NCBI GenBank assembly: GCA_947627335.1
Contig: CANQVQ010000084.1
Location: 1 to 6,807 of the forward strand
Origin: an uncultured Clostridia bacterium
GTDB taxonomy: Bacteria; Bacillota; Clostridia; Oscillospirales; CAG-382
Direction of reading: 5' to 3'
DNA: 6,807 bases
Positions 1 through 6,115 of the stretch are shown one piece after another; positions within the stretch are counted from its first letter, which is position 1; the number at the start of each line of letters is the position of its first letter. The notes beneath the pieces were generated by a model that worked only from the letters and a program-made list of their open reading frames with translations, did not search any database and was not told the DNA's origin. Position numbers and translations under genes: made by a program.

Positions 1-646
1 AAGCGACGTCGGTCCGAAGCGCTTTTTCAAGCATTTCGGGCGAAACCGCCGCGTCGGTCGTCAGGAAAACCAGCATCGTCGCCATGTTCGGGTGGATCAT
101 GCCGCTGCCCTTGGCGATCCCGCCGAGCCGACAGAGTTTTCCGTCCAGCGTAAATTCGACGGCAACCTCCTTGGCGACCGTGTCCGTCGTCATGATGCCC
201 TCCGCCGCAAGTCCGCTCCCGTTCGGCGAAAGCGACTGCACCAGCGGGGGAATGCCGGAGCGGATCGGCGCGAGGTTCAGCGGCTGCCCGATGACGCCGG
301 TAGACGCGACCAGCACGTCCGCCGCCGAAAGCCCCATTTCCTCCGCGAGGGATTCGCACATCGCCTCCGCGACTTCCTCGCCGTCCGCGTTGCAGGTATT
401 GGCGTTGCCGCTGTTGCAAAGCACCGCCCGCGCCTTGCCGTCGGCAAGGTGGTTCCTGGTCACGGTCAGCGGCGCGCCCTTGACGCGGTTGGTCGTATAC
501 AGCGCCGCCGCGTTCGCCGGGACTTCGCTGTACAGCAGCGAGAGGTCCCGCTTGCTTTGGTTCCTGCGGATGCCGCAATGCACCCCGCTTGCCAAAAAGC
601 CCTTCGCGGCGCACACGCCGCCGGGGATCTGTCGAATGGTATTCAC
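1..646 (-). CDS. argJ: Glutamate N-acetyltransferase / ornithine acetyltransferase ArgJ (3'-truncated by window edge)
   Basis: ArgJ transfers acetyl from N-acetylornithine to glutamate, recycling the acetyl group in cytoplasmic arginine synthesis; some members also use acetyl-CoA. The first 215 codons are present and the C-terminal part lies beyond position 1. Recognisable family segments in order: GGVCAAKGFLASGVHCGIRR (residues 9-28), TTNRVKGAPL (51-60), CNSGNANTCN (77-86), STGVIGQPL (115-123), IMTTDT (151-156) and GMIHPNMATML (182-192). The Ala-Thr of MATML is the self-cleavage site of the family, making Thr190 the expected N-terminal nucleophile of the beta chain. The start is a GTG at 644-646, chosen because AAAGGA sits 9 bases upstream and because the frame begins where the family normally begins; no ATG fits. 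It follows argC after 28 bases, so it is very likely co-transcribed. Whether it is bifunctional cannot be told from this fragment. Confidence 0.95.
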   Translation of the reverse strand, partial: MNTIRQIPGGVCAAKGFLASGVHCGIRRNQSKRDLSLLYSEVPANAAALYTTNRVKGAPLTVTRNHLADGKARAVLCNSGNANTCNADGEEVAEAMCESLAEEMGLSAADVLVASTGVIGQPLNLAPIRSGIPPLVQSLSPNGSGLAAEGIMTTDTVAKEVAVEFTLDGKLCRLGGIAKGSGMIHPNMATMLVFLTTDAAVSPEMLEKALRTDVA

Positions 647-655
647 GTTCAGAGT

Positions 656-661
656 TCCTTT
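656..661 (-). promoter_or_regulatory. Ribosome binding site of argJ (supports GTG start)
   Basis: AAAGGA on the minus strand, 9 bases before the GTG at 644-646. It lies in the 28-base gap between argC and argJ and is the main reason to accept the non-ATG start. Confidence 0.75.
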
Positions 662-674
662 CTTCCCTGCAAAA

Positions 675-1604
675 CTACACGACCAGTCCCGCCGTCTCGT
701 CTTTCCCGATCAGCAGGTTCAGGTTCTGGATGGCGGCGCCGGAAGCGCCCTTCCCCAAATTATCGAATCGAGCGACCAGCAGGATCCGTTCCGCGTTCCC
801 GCAGACCGTCACCTGCATATCGTCCCGCCCGTCGAACGCCCCGGCGGACAGGAAACCGCCTTCCGCCTCCGCCGCATCCGGGTCGTAACGGATCACCGGT
901 CCCCGGTAGCAGTCCGCGTAAACCGCCCGCACGTCCGAAACGCTCCCGCGCAGGTCGCCGACGAACAGCGGGACGGTCACTTCCATGCCGCAGCGGAAAT
1001 CCGCCACGATCGGGCAGAACAGCGGAGACGTTTCCAGACCGGAAAACAGCCGCATCTCCGGCAAATGCTTATGCGCCTGCGTCAGCCCGTACTGTCGGGG
1101 CGCGTCGAGCAGGACGTCCCGTTCCGGCGACTCATAAGACGCGATCATCGCTTTTCCGCCGCCGGAATACCCGGTCAGCGAAAAGCAGCTCAGCTTCGCG
1201 TCCGCCCGCAGCAGCCCGTTCCGCACCAGCGGAGCGATCAGCGCGATGAATCCGCTCGCGTGGCAGCCGGGATTCGCGACCCGTTCCGCGTTCGCGAGCT
1301 TTTCCCGCATTCCGGGCAGTTCCGGGAAGCCGTAGACCCAATCGGGCGACGTGCGGTGCGCCGTCGAGGTGTCGATCAGGCGTGTGTTCGTCCCGTCGGC
1401 AAGCGATACCGCCTCCCGTGCCGCCGCGTCGGGCAGGCAGAGGAAGGTCACGTCCGCGTCCCGCATCGCGTCCCGCCGGGACGCCGGGTCCTTGCGCAGC
1501 TCCTCCGGGAGCGTCAGCAGACGCAGGTCATCCCGTGCGCACAGCCGTTCGCGGATCCGCAACCCGGTGGTTCCGGCACTGCCGTCGATGAAAACCGTCG
1601 TCAT
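675..1604 (-). CDS. argC: N-acetyl-gamma-glutamyl-phosphate reductase, type 2 (short form)
   Basis: ArgC reduces N-acetylglutamyl 5-phosphate to N-acetylglutamate semialdehyde with NADPH, the third step of arginine synthesis. The 309-residue product has the N-terminal dinucleotide-binding loop FIDGSAGTTG (residues 5-14), the catalytic cysteine in NPGCHASGFI (Cys114), the SLTGYSGGGK segment (142-151) and the histidine-containing QAHKHLPEM (176-184). This length and the IDGSAGTTGLRIRERL start match the short type 2 family rather than the roughly 345-residue type 1 ArgC of Bacillus. The ATG at 1602-1604 overlaps the argH stop as ATGA, so translation is probably coupled. An in-frame ATG lies upstream (to 1811), but that extension would run deep inside argH and has no family similarity, so I rejected it. 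The upstream ribosome site is weak (AAGGGA about 11 bases away), consistent with coupling. The stop is TAG. Confidence 0.96.
   Translation of the reverse strand: MTTVFIDGSAGTTGLRIRERLCARDDLRLLTLPEELRKDPASRRDAMRDADVTFLCLPDAAAREAVSLADGTNTRLIDTSTAHRTSPDWVYGFPELPGMREKLANAERVANPGCHASGFIALIAPLVRNGLLRADAKLSCFSLTGYSGGGKAMIASYESPERDVLLDAPRQYGLTQAHKHLPEMRLFSGLETSPLFCPIVADFRCGMEVTVPLFVGDLRGSVSDVRAVYADCYRGPVIRYDPDAAEAEGGFLSAGAFDGRDDMQVTVCGNAERILLVARFDNLGKGASGAAIQNLNLLIGKDETAGLVV
1601..1604 (-). other. ATGA start-stop overlap of argC and argH
   Basis: On the minus strand the argC start ATG (1604-1602) and argH stop TGA (1603-1601) share two bases. This arrangement is typical of termination-reinitiation coupling. 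It fixes the argC start and argues that argH and argC are on one transcript. Confidence 0.85.
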
Positions 1605-2992
1605 TTCCGTTCGCTTCCCTTCCGCAGTTGCTCGCGCACATACGCGATCTGCCCGTCCACCGAACGTGCGGACGTGCCGCCCTCGGAGATCCGCTTTTCG
1701 ACGCAGTTCTCCAGACGAATCTCGTCGTAGAGGTCCTCGCCGAACAGCGGACTGTAGGTCCGATACACCTCCAGCGGCAGCGTTTCCAGCACGCAGCCCC
1801 GCCGCAGGCACTCCGCGACCAGTTCGCCGGAAAGTTTATACGCCGAACGGAACGGCAATCCCTTCCGCACCAGATAATCCGCAAGGTCGGTGGCGTTGAG
1901 GAACCCGGTCTGCGCCGCTTGCAGCATTTTGTCGGCGCGGACGCGCATCGTGCGCACCATCGGCGTCAGCACCCGCAGGCATTGATGCACCGTTTCGAGC
2001 GCGTCGAACACGCTCTCCTTGTCCTCCTGCAAGTCCTTGTTGTAGGCGAGCGGAAGCCCCTTCAGCGTGGTCAGCAGCGCAAGCAGGTCGCCGTAGACGC
2101 GTCCGGTTTTCCCGCGGATCAGTTCCGCCATGTCGGGGTTCTTTTTCTGGGGCATGATGGACGAGCCGGTCGTATATGCGTCCGAAAGTTCCACAAACTG
2201 GAATTCCCAGCTCGACCAAAGGATCAATTCCTCGGCGAAACGCGACAGGTGCATCATCAGGAGCGCACAATCGCTCAGCAGTTCGACGCAGAAGTCCCGG
2301 TCGGACACCCCGTCGATGCTGTTGCGGCAGATGTCGTCGAAGCCGAGCGCTTCCGCTTCCATGCGGCGGTCGGTGTCGTAGGTCGTGCCCGCCAGCGCAC
2401 AGCAGCCGATCGGCGAACAGTTGATGCGTTTGCGCCCGTCGCGCAGCCGGTCGAGATCCCGCAGCAGCATCATCGCGTAGGCGAGCAGGTGATGCCCGAA
2501 CGTGATCGGCTGCGCCCGCTGCAGATGCGTGTAGCCCGGCAGGATCGTCGCACGGTGCTGTTCCGCCTGTGCGAGCAGGGCGTCGAGCAAGTCCCGAATC
2601 TCCGCGTCCAGCGCGTCGCTCTCCTCCCGCAGATACATCCGCAGATCCAGCGCGACCTGGTCGTTGCGGCTCCGTGCCGTATGCAGTTTCTTGCCGAGCG
2701 ACCCGAGCCGATTGGTCAGCTCCTGTTCGACGAACATATGAATATCCTCGCACGACCAATCGAACGCGAGTTTCCCGCTTTCCAAGTCGGAGAGGATCCC
2801 CGCAAGCCCGTCGATAAGGGTCTTCGCCTCCTCCTGCGTCAGGATCCCCTTCGCGCCCAGCATCGCGGCGTGCGCCATGCTCCCGGTGACGTCCTGGCGA
2901 TACAGCTTGCAGTCGAAGCGAATGGAGGAATTGAAATCGTCCGCCAGACGGTCGGTTTCTCCGGCGGTGCGTCCCGCCCACAGTTTTGCCAT
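1601..2992 (-). CDS. argH: Argininosuccinate lyase
   Basis: ArgH splits argininosuccinate into arginine and fumarate, the last step of the pathway; the family works as a cytoplasmic homotetramer. The 463-residue length is normal. Visible signatures are the N-terminal KLWAGR (residues 3-8), HTARSRNDQV (104-113), the PGYTHLQRAQP segment holding the expected catalytic histidine His156, and the fumarase/aspartase superfamily signature GSSIMPQKKNPD (276-287), whose serine pair includes the catalytic base on the mobile loop. All key residues seem intact. The ATG at 2990-2992 has a strong AAGGGAG site 7 bases upstream. It lies 75 bases after argG, a gap that contains a GC-rich hairpin, and its TGA overlaps the argC start by four bases. 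The protein is arginine-rich relative to lysine, unlike ArgG. Confidence 0.97.
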   Translation of the reverse strand: MAKLWAGRTAGETDRLADDFNSSIRFDCKLYRQDVTGSMAHAAMLGAKGILTQEEAKTLIDGLAGILSDLESGKLAFDWSCEDIHMFVEQELTNRLGSLGKKLHTARSRNDQVALDLRMYLREESDALDAEIRDLLDALLAQAEQHRATILPGYTHLQRAQPITFGHHLLAYAMMLLRDLDRLRDGRKRINCSPIGCCALAGTTYDTDRRMEAEALGFDDICRNSIDGVSDRDFCVELLSDCALLMMHLSRFAEELILWSSWEFQFVELSDAYTTGSSIMPQKKNPDMAELIRGKTGRVYGDLLALLTTLKGLPLAYNKDLQEDKESVFDALETVHQCLRVLTPMVRTMRVRADKMLQAAQTGFLNATDLADYLVRKGLPFRSAYKLSGELVAECLRRGCVLETLPLEVYRTYSPLFGEDLYDEIRLENCVEKRISEGGTSARSVDGQIAYVREQLRKGSERK

Positions 2993-3025
2993 TATTTTAC
3001 TCCCTTACAGAACGGAAAATCCCCA

Positions 3026-3043
3026 CGCGGTCCGCCGACCGCG
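3026..3043 (-). other. Intercistronic GC hairpin between argG and argH
   Basis: CGCGGTC and GACCGCG form a perfect 7-bp stem around a 4-base loop, in the 75-base gap between argG and argH. On the minus strand the following bases are TGGGGATTTTCC, a poor U-tract, so a full terminator is doubtful. It may be an RNA-stability or partial-termination element that sets the argG to argH ratio; that role is inferred. Confidence 0.45.
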
Positions 3044-3067
3044 CAGGTCCTTCCGCAATTCGTCGGT

Positions 3068-4294
3068 TCAGTTGCCGGAATTTTTCTTGTCCACCAACGC
3101 CTGCACCTTGATCGGCAGACCGTACAGGTTGATGAATCCGGCGGAATCCCGCTGGTCGTAATCGCTCTCCCCGAAGGTCGCGATCTCCTCGCTGTACAGC
3201 GAATACGGGCTCCACACCCCGGCGTTGATCATGTTGCCCTTGTAGAGCTTCAGGCGGATCTTTCCGGTCACCTTCTCCTGCGTTTTCTCCACGAACGCGC
3301 TCAGCGCTTCGCGAAGCGGCGTGAACCACTGCCCGTTATAGACCAGTTCCGCAAACGTGATGGAAAGTTTCTGCTTCTCGTGCATGGTCATCTTGTCGAG
3401 GCAAATGCTCTCCAGAACGCTGTGCGCCTTGTACAAGATGGTTCCGCCCGGCGTCTCGTAGACGCCGCGGCACTTCATGCCGACCAGACGGTTCTCGACG
3501 ATGTCCAGAAGCCCGATGCCGTTCTTGCCGCCCAGTTCGTTGAGCTTGAGGATGATCTCCTTCGCCGACAGTTTTTCGCCGTCGAGCGCGACAGGGTTGC
3601 CCTTTTCAAAATCGAGGGTGACGTACGTCGGTTCGTCCGGCGCCTGCAGCGGAGAGACTCCCATTTCGAGGAAGCCGGGCTTTTCGTACTGCGGTTCGTT
3701 GCCGGTGTCCTCCAGGTCCATGCCCTCGTGGGAGAGGTGCCAGAGGTTTTTGTCCTTGGAATAGTTGGTTTCCCGGTTGATCTTGAGCGGAATGTTGTGC
3801 GCTTCGGCGTAGGCGATCTCCTCCTCGCGGGATTTGATCGTCCATTCGCGCCACGGGGCGATGATCGGCATATTCGGTGCGAAATGCTTGATCGCAAGCT
3901 CGAACCGCACCTGATCGTTGCCCTTCCCGGTGCATCCGTGGCAGATCGCGTCCGCGCCTTCCTTCAGCGCGATCTCGACAAGCCCCTTCGCGATGCACGG
4001 GCGAGCATGGCTCGTGCCGAGCAGGTACTCCTCGTACACGGCGCCCGCCTTCATCGTCGGGAGGATGTACTCCTCGACGTACTCGTCCGTCAGGTCCAGA
4101 ACGTACAGCTTGGACGCGCCGGTTTTCAGCGCCTTCTCCTCAAGCCCGTCCAGTTCGTCCGCCTGCCCGACGTTGCCGGAAACCGCGATGACTTCGCAGT
4201 TGTTATAGTTTTCCTTCAGCCACGGAATGATGATCGACGTGTCCAATCCGCCCGAATACGCCAGCACGACCTTTTTGATGTCCTTTTTTTCCAT
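3068..4294 (-). CDS. argG: Argininosuccinate synthase
   Basis: ArgG joins citrulline and aspartate with ATP, through a citrullyl-AMP intermediate, to make argininosuccinate in the cytoplasm. The 408-residue product is of normal length. It shows the N-type ATP pyrophosphatase loop AYSGGLDTS (residues 12-20), the second family signature GCTGKGNDQVRFE (120-132), HARPCIAK (96-103) and the C-terminal synthetase region. No key residue seems missing. The ATG at 4292-4294 has AAAGGA 9 bases upstream. This is the first gene of the arginine run, with a consensus promoter about 60 bases upstream, and argH follows after 75 bases. The protein has clearly more lysine than arginine, in contrast to ArgH and ArgC, which may reflect family constraint or a different history; I cannot separate these by eye. 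Confidence 0.98.
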   Translation of the reverse strand: MEKKDIKKVVLAYSGGLDTSIIIPWLKENYNNCEVIAVSGNVGQADELDGLEEKALKTGASKLYVLDLTDEYVEEYILPTMKAGAVYEEYLLGTSHARPCIAKGLVEIALKEGADAICHGCTGKGNDQVRFELAIKHFAPNMPIIAPWREWTIKSREEEIAYAEAHNIPLKINRETNYSKDKNLWHLSHEGMDLEDTGNEPQYEKPGFLEMGVSPLQAPDEPTYVTLDFEKGNPVALDGEKLSAKEIILKLNELGGKNGIGLLDIVENRLVGMKCRGVYETPGGTILYKAHSVLESICLDKMTMHEKQKLSITFAELVYNGQWFTPLREALSAFVEKTQEKVTGKIRLKLYKGNMINAGVWSPYSLYSEEIATFGESDYDQRDSAGFINLYGLPIKVQALVDKKNSGN

Positions 4295-4312
4295 GTTCCC
4301 TGTTCCTTTCCC

Positions 4313-4327
4313 GCCGGGTCCGCCGGC
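4313..4327 (-). other. Small 5'-leader hairpin upstream of argG
   Basis: GCCGG and CCGGC form a 5-bp stem with a 5-base loop in the predicted argG leader, 3 bases before the AAAGGA ribosome site. It is short and could be chance in GC-rich DNA. If real, it would affect ribosome access. Confidence 0.25.
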
Positions 4328-4354
4328 ATCGCTTGGATTTATGATGTTACCTGT

Positions 4355-4383
4355 ATTATATACGAATATTTATGCCTTGTCAA
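4355..4383 (-). promoter_or_regulatory. Consensus sigma-A type promoter of the arg operon
   Basis: On the minus strand TTGACA (4383-4378) and TATAAT (4360-4355) are separated by exactly 17 bases, a perfect match to the housekeeping consensus. Transcription should start near 4348, giving a leader of about 54 bases before the argG ATG. The surrounding DNA is AT-rich in an otherwise GC-rich window. A perfect-consensus promoter on a biosynthetic operon suggests control by a repressor. Confidence 0.9.
4363..4376. promoter_or_regulatory. Candidate ArgR/AhrC operator (ARG box) inside the promoter spacer
   Basis: CGAATATTTATGCC matches the ArgR half-site palindrome TGAATWWWWATTCA at 11 of 14 positions and lies wholly between the -35 and -10 of the argG promoter. 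Occupancy there would block RNA polymerase, the classical way in which ArgR-family repressors shut off arginine genes. AT-rich promoter spacers can match by chance, so this is a moderate call resting on position and on the nature of the operon. Confidence 0.45.
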
Positions 4384-4433
4384 GAGGCAAACGCAAATAT
4401 TTTTGGTTTATTTATGGGTTGTTTGCTGTATAC

Positions 4434-4451
4434 TATGCACATATTTGCATA
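4434..4451. promoter_or_regulatory. Upstream palindrome, possible second ArgR-type site
   Basis: TATGCA, 6 bases, TGCATA: a perfect 6+6 inverted repeat. Its central 14 bases (4436-4449) match TGAATWWWWATTCA at 10 of 14 positions. Its centre is 73 bases from the centre of the candidate box in the promoter, about seven helical turns, compatible with one hexameric repressor contacting both. It could also be the site of an unrelated dimeric regulator. Confidence 0.35.
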
Positions 4452-4492
4452 TCCAATCATTTTTTTGCCGGTCGCCCGACGTTACCGCGCAA

Positions 4493-4524
4493 AACCGCCG
4501 CAGACCGTAAAGTCTGCGGCGGTT
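4493..4524 (-). terminator. Intrinsic terminator of the secreted-protein gene
   Basis: AACCGCCGCAGAC and GTCTGCGGCGGTT form a perfect 13-bp stem around a 6-base loop, starting 32 bases after the TAA stop at 4557. On the minus strand the stem's final TT plus two more T bases give a TTTT run before GCGC, so the U-tract is short but the stem is very stable. On the plus strand no T-run follows, so it acts for the minus direction. It separates this gene from the arg promoter. Confidence 0.8.
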
Positions 4525-4556
4525 CCAACAAAGCGCCGGAAAGCGCCCTATTTCGT

Positions 4557-6071
4557 TTAGCGTCTGACTTTCATGGCGGTCATAACGCCCGCGACCGCGA
4601 GAACGCCCATGATCGCGAACACCAGGATCCCGGCGTCCCCGGGCTTGCCGGACTGGCTGTTCGAACCGGTCGAACCGGTCGAACCGGTAGAACCCGTCGA
4701 ACCAGTGGAACCGGTCGAATCCGTCGAGCCGGTGGAATCCGTCGAATCGGTCGAATCGGTGGAATCCGACGGTTCATCGGACGGACCGTCGTCGACGACG
4801 TCGGCAGCGGCGACCGTAGAGGAACCGTTGCCATAGTAGTTCGTCGTCGTGGAGGTCCCATCATTCGGCACATAGAGCGCGGAGATGCTGTCCGTCGGCA
4901 CATAAGCGCCGCCAAAGGTATTCTGCAGCCTCATTTCAAAAGTGAAGGTCAGTTCGAGCGTGTGCGAAGCGTCCAAAGCGTGCTCCGGCGTCGCGGTCAC
5001 GAAGCGGACGTCGACGTCGCCCGTGGTCTTTCCTTCCTCGTCGAACACTTCCTGCGTCAGGTTTTCCCAAGAATCGTACGGCAGCTTCGTCGCGCAATCC
5101 AGCACGTCGGTTTCGCCTTCCTCGTCCGCCTTCAGCGGGGTGACGAGACGCATCCGGGAGTTGTCATAGTGGAAATTGAGCGCCAGCCCATGGAAGCTGA
5201 CGTCCTCCTTGACGTCCTTGACCGTCATAACGACCGTCATGATGATCTTGCCGGCGTCGTTCTGCTCGGCAGTGGACTGCAGATCCACCGTGAAATCCGG
5301 ATCCGTAAGCGGTTCGCCGACCTTTCCGGCAGTCTCCTCACGGTATTCGACCGTCGGATCCTGCTCGTCCGTCGAACCGTCCGACTCGTCGTTTTCCTTC
5401 GGCGGGTTGTTCGGATCAAACTTCGCGTAGGTCGCCGTGCAGATATACGTGCTTTCCGTGCCGTCCTCGTTCTTTTCGTACCAAGCCTTATCCGGCGTAG
5501 TCGTCGGAAGTTCGAGACCGTCAAGATCCAGACCGGTGATCACGAAGCGGTCGCCGGCTTTCCATTTGTTCATCGCCTCGATCATCGCGTTGACGCTCGG
5601 ATTGGTATAGTCCGGGTCGTTCGCGTTGCCGGCATATAAGGTCGGGTTGTCCTGATAGAGCTTCGGCCAGTTGTTGCCGGTATTCACCGCGTAGACAAAG
5701 CCGCCTTCCGGGATCTCCAGAATGGTCGCGTGTCCGTCGGAAAGACCGTTGGAAATCGCCACGACCTCGTAAACGGTCTTGAAGCCTTCGACCGGCTTGA
5801 AGGAAACATGGAGCCACCAACCGGCATACGCAGGCGTGGACTTTCCTTCGGCATCCGTCTTGTTATCCGACACTTTGTAATCGTCCCTGGCAACCGCTTC
5901 GTCGGAATCCTCCGCCGTAAACACGACGCCGGCACCTTCGACGAAATGGTCGTTGTAGTGCGTCAGCCAGAAAACGTTGACCTCTTCTTCCGCCGAAACG
6001 GAAACAAGAGCGACGCCGACGCAGGCAAACACCATGACGAGCACGAGTAAAGACGCGAGAATCTTTTTCAT
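4557..6071 (-). CDS. Secreted, membrane-anchored protein with cohesin-like domain and Ser/Thr/Gly/Asp repeat linker
   Basis: I do not recognise this 504-residue protein as a named family. Residues 1-27 are a Sec signal peptide (MKK, hydrophobic core, cleavage expected after VSA). Residues about 31-218 form an unrecognised, aromatic-rich domain containing GGFVYAVNTGNNW (123-135). An acidic linker spans about 220-257. Residues about 258-425 look like a cohesin-type beta-sandwich: alternating strands such as IIMTVVMTVKDV and LALNFHYDNSRMRLVTP, and a later LELTFTFEM strand. Residues 436-470 are (D/G)ST repeats. Residues 481-500 are a hydrophobic segment followed by KVRR. There is no LPXTG; SGKPGDAG precedes the membrane segment, so it is either a plain membrane anchor or an unusual sorting signal. 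The ATG at 6069-6071 has AAGGAG 8 bases upstream. It has its own promoter and terminator, so it is monocistronic. A role in cell-surface adhesion or carbohydrate-related assembly is a guess from architecture only. Confidence 0.85.
   Translation of the reverse strand: MKKILASLLVLVMVFACVGVALVSVSAEEEVNVFWLTHYNDHFVEGAGVVFTAEDSDEAVARDDYKVSDNKTDAEGKSTPAYAGWWLHVSFKPVEGFKTVYEVVAISNGLSDGHATILEIPEGGFVYAVNTGNNWPKLYQDNPTLYAGNANDPDYTNPSVNAMIEAMNKWKAGDRFVITGLDLDGLELPTTTPDKAWYEKNEDGTESTYICTATYAKFDPNNPPKENDESDGSTDEQDPTVEYREETAGKVGEPLTDPDFTVDLQSTAEQNDAGKIIMTVVMTVKDVKEDVSFHGLALNFHYDNSRMRLVTPLKADEEGETDVLDCATKLPYDSWENLTQEVFDEEGKTTGDVDVRFVTATPEHALDASHTLELTFTFEMRLQNTFGGAYVPTDSISALYVPNDGTSTTTNYYGNGSSTVAAADVVDDGPSDEPSDSTDSTDSTDSTGSTDSTGSTGSTGSTGSTGSTGSNSQSGKPGDAGILVFAIMGVLAVAGVMTAMKVRR
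4572..4631 (-). other. C-terminal transmembrane anchor of the secreted protein
   Basis: Encodes the hydrophobic stretch GILVFAIMGVLAVAGVMTAM, ending in KVRR just before the stop. The hydrophobic-then-basic layout is that of a cell-wall sorting signal or stop-transfer anchor, but the usual LPXTG pentapeptide is absent. Confidence 0.75.
4662..4766 (-). repeat. 9-bp tandem repeat encoding (D/G)-S-T units
   Basis: About 11.7 copies of a 9-base unit of the form GGT-TCG-ACC on the coding strand, giving eleven X-S-T triplets plus a partial last unit. The copies nearest the anchor are almost all Gly-Ser-Thr; the copies nearest the cohesin-like domain are mostly Asp-Ser-Thr, with one Gly and one Asp unit interleaved. 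Copies next to the anchor (4662-4679) are identical at the DNA level, suggesting recent duplication. It serves as a flexible, possibly glycosylated spacer. Confidence 0.9.
4797..5300 (-). other. Cohesin-like domain region of the secreted protein
   Basis: Residues about 258-425 of the secreted protein. The pattern of an initial beta strand, a V-x-D-V turn, the FHGLALNFHYD segment with L-V-T-P after it, and a late FTFEM strand resembles cohesin and related Clostridia beta-sandwich modules. The assignment is by pattern only and could be another Ig-like fold. Confidence 0.5.
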
Positions 6072-6079
6072 GTTTGTGT

Positions 6080-6085
6080 CTCCTT
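6080..6085 (-). promoter_or_regulatory. Ribosome binding site of the secreted-protein gene
   Basis: AAGGAG 8 bases before the ATG at 6069-6071, nearly ideal complementarity to the 16S 3' end. It fixes the start in front of the signal peptide. Confidence 0.85.
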
Positions 6086-6115
6086 ATCCCGATAAACTTT
6101 CATGATTCTGGCATT

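Noticed and set aside
84..1730. 548-codon plus-strand open frame opposite argJ, argC and the end of argH
   Set aside because: It is antisense to three well-supported genes, is low-complexity and Arg/Pro/Ser-rich, and has no recognisable domain. Long antisense frames are expected in GC-rich coding DNA.
1605..1811. In-frame upstream extension of argC to an ATG at 1811
   Set aside because: It would overlap argH by about 200 bases, has no family similarity and no better ribosome site. The ATG at 1604 begins exactly at the conserved ArgC N-terminus.
4401..4434. Possible plus-strand promoter with TATACT as -10
   Set aside because: No acceptable -35 lies 16-18 bases upstream, and no plus-strand gene follows.
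1628..4510. 960-codon plus-strand open frame
   Set aside because: It runs antisense through argH, argG and the arg promoter region. Its translation shows no motif, and it exists because stop codons are rare opposite GC-rich genes.
4530..4547. 8-bp direct repeat AAAGCGCC separated by GG
   Set aside because: Short and GC-rich, lying between the stop codon and the terminator of the secreted-protein gene; probably chance.
4662..4766. Possible CRISPR-like array
   Set aside because: The repeat unit is 9 bases with no spacers and is an in-frame protein repeat.
4227..5639. 470-codon plus-strand frame containing an Arg-Thr-Gly-rich repeat, and nearby frames with Glu-Pro-Val repeats (4573-4836)
   Set aside because: The repeats are alternative-frame readings of the 9-bp tandem repeat in the secreted-protein gene, which has a signal peptide, ribosome site, promoter and terminator on the minus strand.
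6012..6071. Lipoprotein signal (VFAC, residues 14-17) in the secreted protein
   Set aside because: Phe at -2 does not fit a lipobox, and hydrophobic residues continue past the Cys to a good signal peptidase I site (VSA before EEE). The protein also has its own C-terminal anchor.
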